Positions 62,880 through 64,000 of a stretch of DNA of 64,000 bases are shown here, in pieces. Below the pieces are notes generated by a model. It made no database searches. It was not told the origin of the DNA and was given only the letters and a program-made list of their open reading frames with translations. The DNA is from Kitasatospora phosalacinea (lineage in GTDB: Bacteria; Actinomycetota; Actinomycetes; Streptomycetales; Streptomycetaceae). The stretch's first letter is position 1. Each line of letters opens with the position of its first letter. The stretch spans positions 1-64,000 of the forward strand of contig NZ_JNWZ01000031.1 in the NCBI RefSeq assembly GCF_000716545.1, given 5' to 3'. Position numbers and translations under genes: made by a program.

Positions 62880-63344
62880 TCAGCGCAGCGGCTGTTCCGG
62901 GCCGCCGCGCTCCGACTCCGGGCGGGGGCCGTGGATGCGCCGGTCGGCGGCGTCGATCCGGACGTCGTCGATGCTGGCCTCGCGGCGGCGCATCAGGCCG
63001 TGCGCGTCGAACTCCCACAGTTCGTTGCCGTGGCTGCGCCACCACCGGCCGTCCGCGTCGTGCCACTCGTACTGGAAGCGGACGGCGATCCGGTCGTCCG
63101 CGAAGGCCCAGAGGTCCTTGCGCAGGGCGTACTCGTGCTCGCGCCGCCACTTGGCGGTGAGGAAGGCGACGACCTCGGCGCGGCCGGTGAGGAAGACGTC
63201 CCGGTTGCGCCAGCGGGTGTCGGGCGTGTAGGCGAGGGCGACGCGCTCGGGGTCGCGGGTGTTCCAGGCGTCCTCGGCGGCCTGGACCTTGGCGAGCGCG
63301 GTGGCGCGGGTGAACGGGGGGTGGGGCGGGCGGTCCTCGGGCAC
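62880..63344 (-). CDS. DUF1348 SnoaL/NTF2-like protein
   Basis: A 154-residue protein of the DUF1348 group within the NTF2/SnoaL superfamily: [40 protein letters not shown] and [20 protein letters not shown]. The family is often regulated by an adjacent TetR protein and annotated as a stress-related small-molecule binder. Start GTG 63344. It is divergent from a TetR gene with two palindromes between them. Confidence 0.9.
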   Translation of the reverse strand: MPEDRPPHPPFTRATALAKVQAAEDAWNTRDPERVALAYTPDTRWRNRDVFLTGRAEVVAFLTAKWRREHEYALRKDLWAFADDRIAVRFQYEWHDADGRWWRSHGNELWEFDAHGLMRRREASIDDVRIDAADRRIHGPRPESERGGPEQPLR

Positions 63345-63370
63345 GGTGGGCTCCAGCGGTCCGGCGGAGT

Positions 63371-63388
63371 GGAGAACGATCGTTCTCC
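63371..63388. promoter_or_regulatory. Perfect 18-bp palindromic operator
   Basis: GGAGAACGATCGTTCTCC is an exact palindrome in the divergent promoter region of the DUF1348 and TetR genes. Confidence 0.85.
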
Positions 63389-63408
63389 AGGCGGGCGCGG
63401 TCTACGCT

Positions 63409-63426
63409 AGGGAACGACCGTTCTCC
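63409..63426. promoter_or_regulatory. Second, imperfect copy of the TetR operator
   Basis: AGGGAACGACCGTTCTCC differs from the upstream palindrome at three of 18 positions and is centred 38 bp away. A TACGCT -10-like hexamer (63403-63408) lies between the two copies. Confidence 0.75.
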
Positions 63427-63456
63427 ACGTCAAGGACCACCGGACCGGAGCCGCCG

Positions 63457-64000
63457 ATGCCCGCCCCGCTCACCGACGAGCAGGCCCGCCAGGACGCCGA
63501 GGCGCTGCTCGACGCCGCCGAGGCGCTGTTCTACGAGAAGGGCGTGCGCGCCGTCGGCATGGACGAGGTGCGGGCCGCCTCCGGGCTGCCGCTCAAGCGG
63601 ATCTACCGCCTGCACCCGGCCAAGGACGACCTGGTGGTGGCCGTGCTGCGCCGCCGCGACCGGCGCTGGCGGGGCGAGCTGGCCGCCGCCGCCGAGGCCG
63701 AGACCGAGCCGCGCGCCCGGCTGCTGGCCGCCTTCGACTGGCTGGGCCGCTGGTTCGCCGAACCCGGCTACCGCGGCTGCGCCTGGATCAACGCCTTCGC
63801 CGAGCTGGGCCCGTCCTCCCCGGCCGTCCTCGCCGAGGTCCGCGCCCACAAGGCGGCCTTCCACGCCCAGCTCGCCGCCTGGTCCCGCGCGGCCGGCCTC
63901 CCCGACCCGTCCCCCGTCCCCCTCCTGGCCGAGGGCGCCATCGTCACCTCCGCCCTCACCGCCGACCCCGCCCCGGCCCGCCAGGCCCGCGCCGCCGTGG
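63457..64000 (+). CDS. TetR-family regulator (partial, runs off the window)
   Basis: The frame is open to the window end (181 codons). The HTH reads LLDAAEALFYEKGVRAVGMD then EVRAASGLPLKRIYRLHPAK, followed by a ligand-binding domain (GYRGCAWINAFAELG) of the group that often controls DUF1348 or quinone-related genes. ATG 63457 follows CGGAG. It is divergent from the DUF1348 gene, and the two palindromes in the gap are its likely sites. Confidence 0.88.
   Translation, partial: MPAPLTDEQARQDAEALLDAAEALFYEKGVRAVGMDEVRAASGLPLKRIYRLHPAKDDLVVAVLRRRDRRWRGELAAAAEAETEPRARLLAAFDWLGRWFAEPGYRGCAWINAFAELGPSSPAVLAEVRAHKAAFHAQLAAWSRAAGLPDPSPVPLLAEGAIVTSALTADPAPARQARAAV

Overview
The window looks like a chromosomal stretch of a high-GC filamentous actinomycete, most likely a Streptomyces or Kitasatospora relative (inference). 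Codons almost always end in G or C, GTG starts and leaderless starts are common, and the gene set is typical of that group: a SARP regulator, a GH74-CBM2 secreted hydrolase, PP2C/RsbW/STAS signalling proteins, a monomeric isocitrate dehydrogenase and an SLT-domain secreted protein. Most very long opposite-strand reading frames are GC-skew shadows and are left out. I see no rRNA, tRNA, intact insertion sequence or CRISPR array.

Region 1 (1-7.5 kb): a ubiX-ubiD pair (prenylated-FMN decarboxylase and its cofactor synthase) is divergent from an AraC regulator. Next come a TetR regulator and a divergent NAD(P)-binding oxidoreductase that share a perfect 19-bp inverted operator, a membrane-anchored protein of unknown role, decayed SDR and pstB genes, and a YceI protein. 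Region 2 (7.5-11.9 kb): a signalling cluster with an RsbW-like kinase, a response regulator-PP2C phosphatase, a CHASE3 histidine kinase, a small HTH protein and a stand-alone receiver, with a palindrome in the divergent promoter. Region 3 (11.9-20.6 kb): flavoprotein disulfide reductase, GNAT gene behind a possible leader-peptide attenuator, luciferase-like oxidoreductase, LysR-MFS divergent pair, remnants of an MFS gene and an acetylxylan esterase gene, dienelactone hydrolase.

Region 4 (20.6-27.3 kb): a GH74 xyloglucanase with four phased TTCGACAG boxes upstream, a three-part protein built partly from immunity-like domains, and a LacI regulator. Region 5 (27.3-30.9 kb): accessory-looking patch with a truncated integrase, a membrane protein-winged helix pair, a Tat-exported hydrolase and a gene tail. 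Region 6 (30.9-39.6 kb): alpha/beta hydrolase divergent from a SARP, PAS-PP2C phosphatase, universal stress protein, HTH-flavin-binding protein, SDR-DUF2867 protein. Region 7 (39.6-49.3 kb): monomeric icd, NTF2-like and NUDIX proteins, GNAT, cation/proton antiporter, FAD monooxygenase, a Cys-rich ArsR/SufR-like regulator with DUF3291.

Region 8 (49.3-64 kb): sigma-like membrane protein, a solitary type I-G-like Cas3, a photolyase, VOC protein, STAS protein, an ECF sigma factor fused to a zinc finger, membrane span and CAP domain, an SLT-domain secreted protein with a long leader, an ArsB-like permease, a small protein of Ser-rich nonapeptide repeats, a methyltransferase, and a TetR/SnoaL-like pair with two palindromic operators at the right edge. 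At least seven decayed genes suggest a region under weak selection, such as a chromosome arm (inference).
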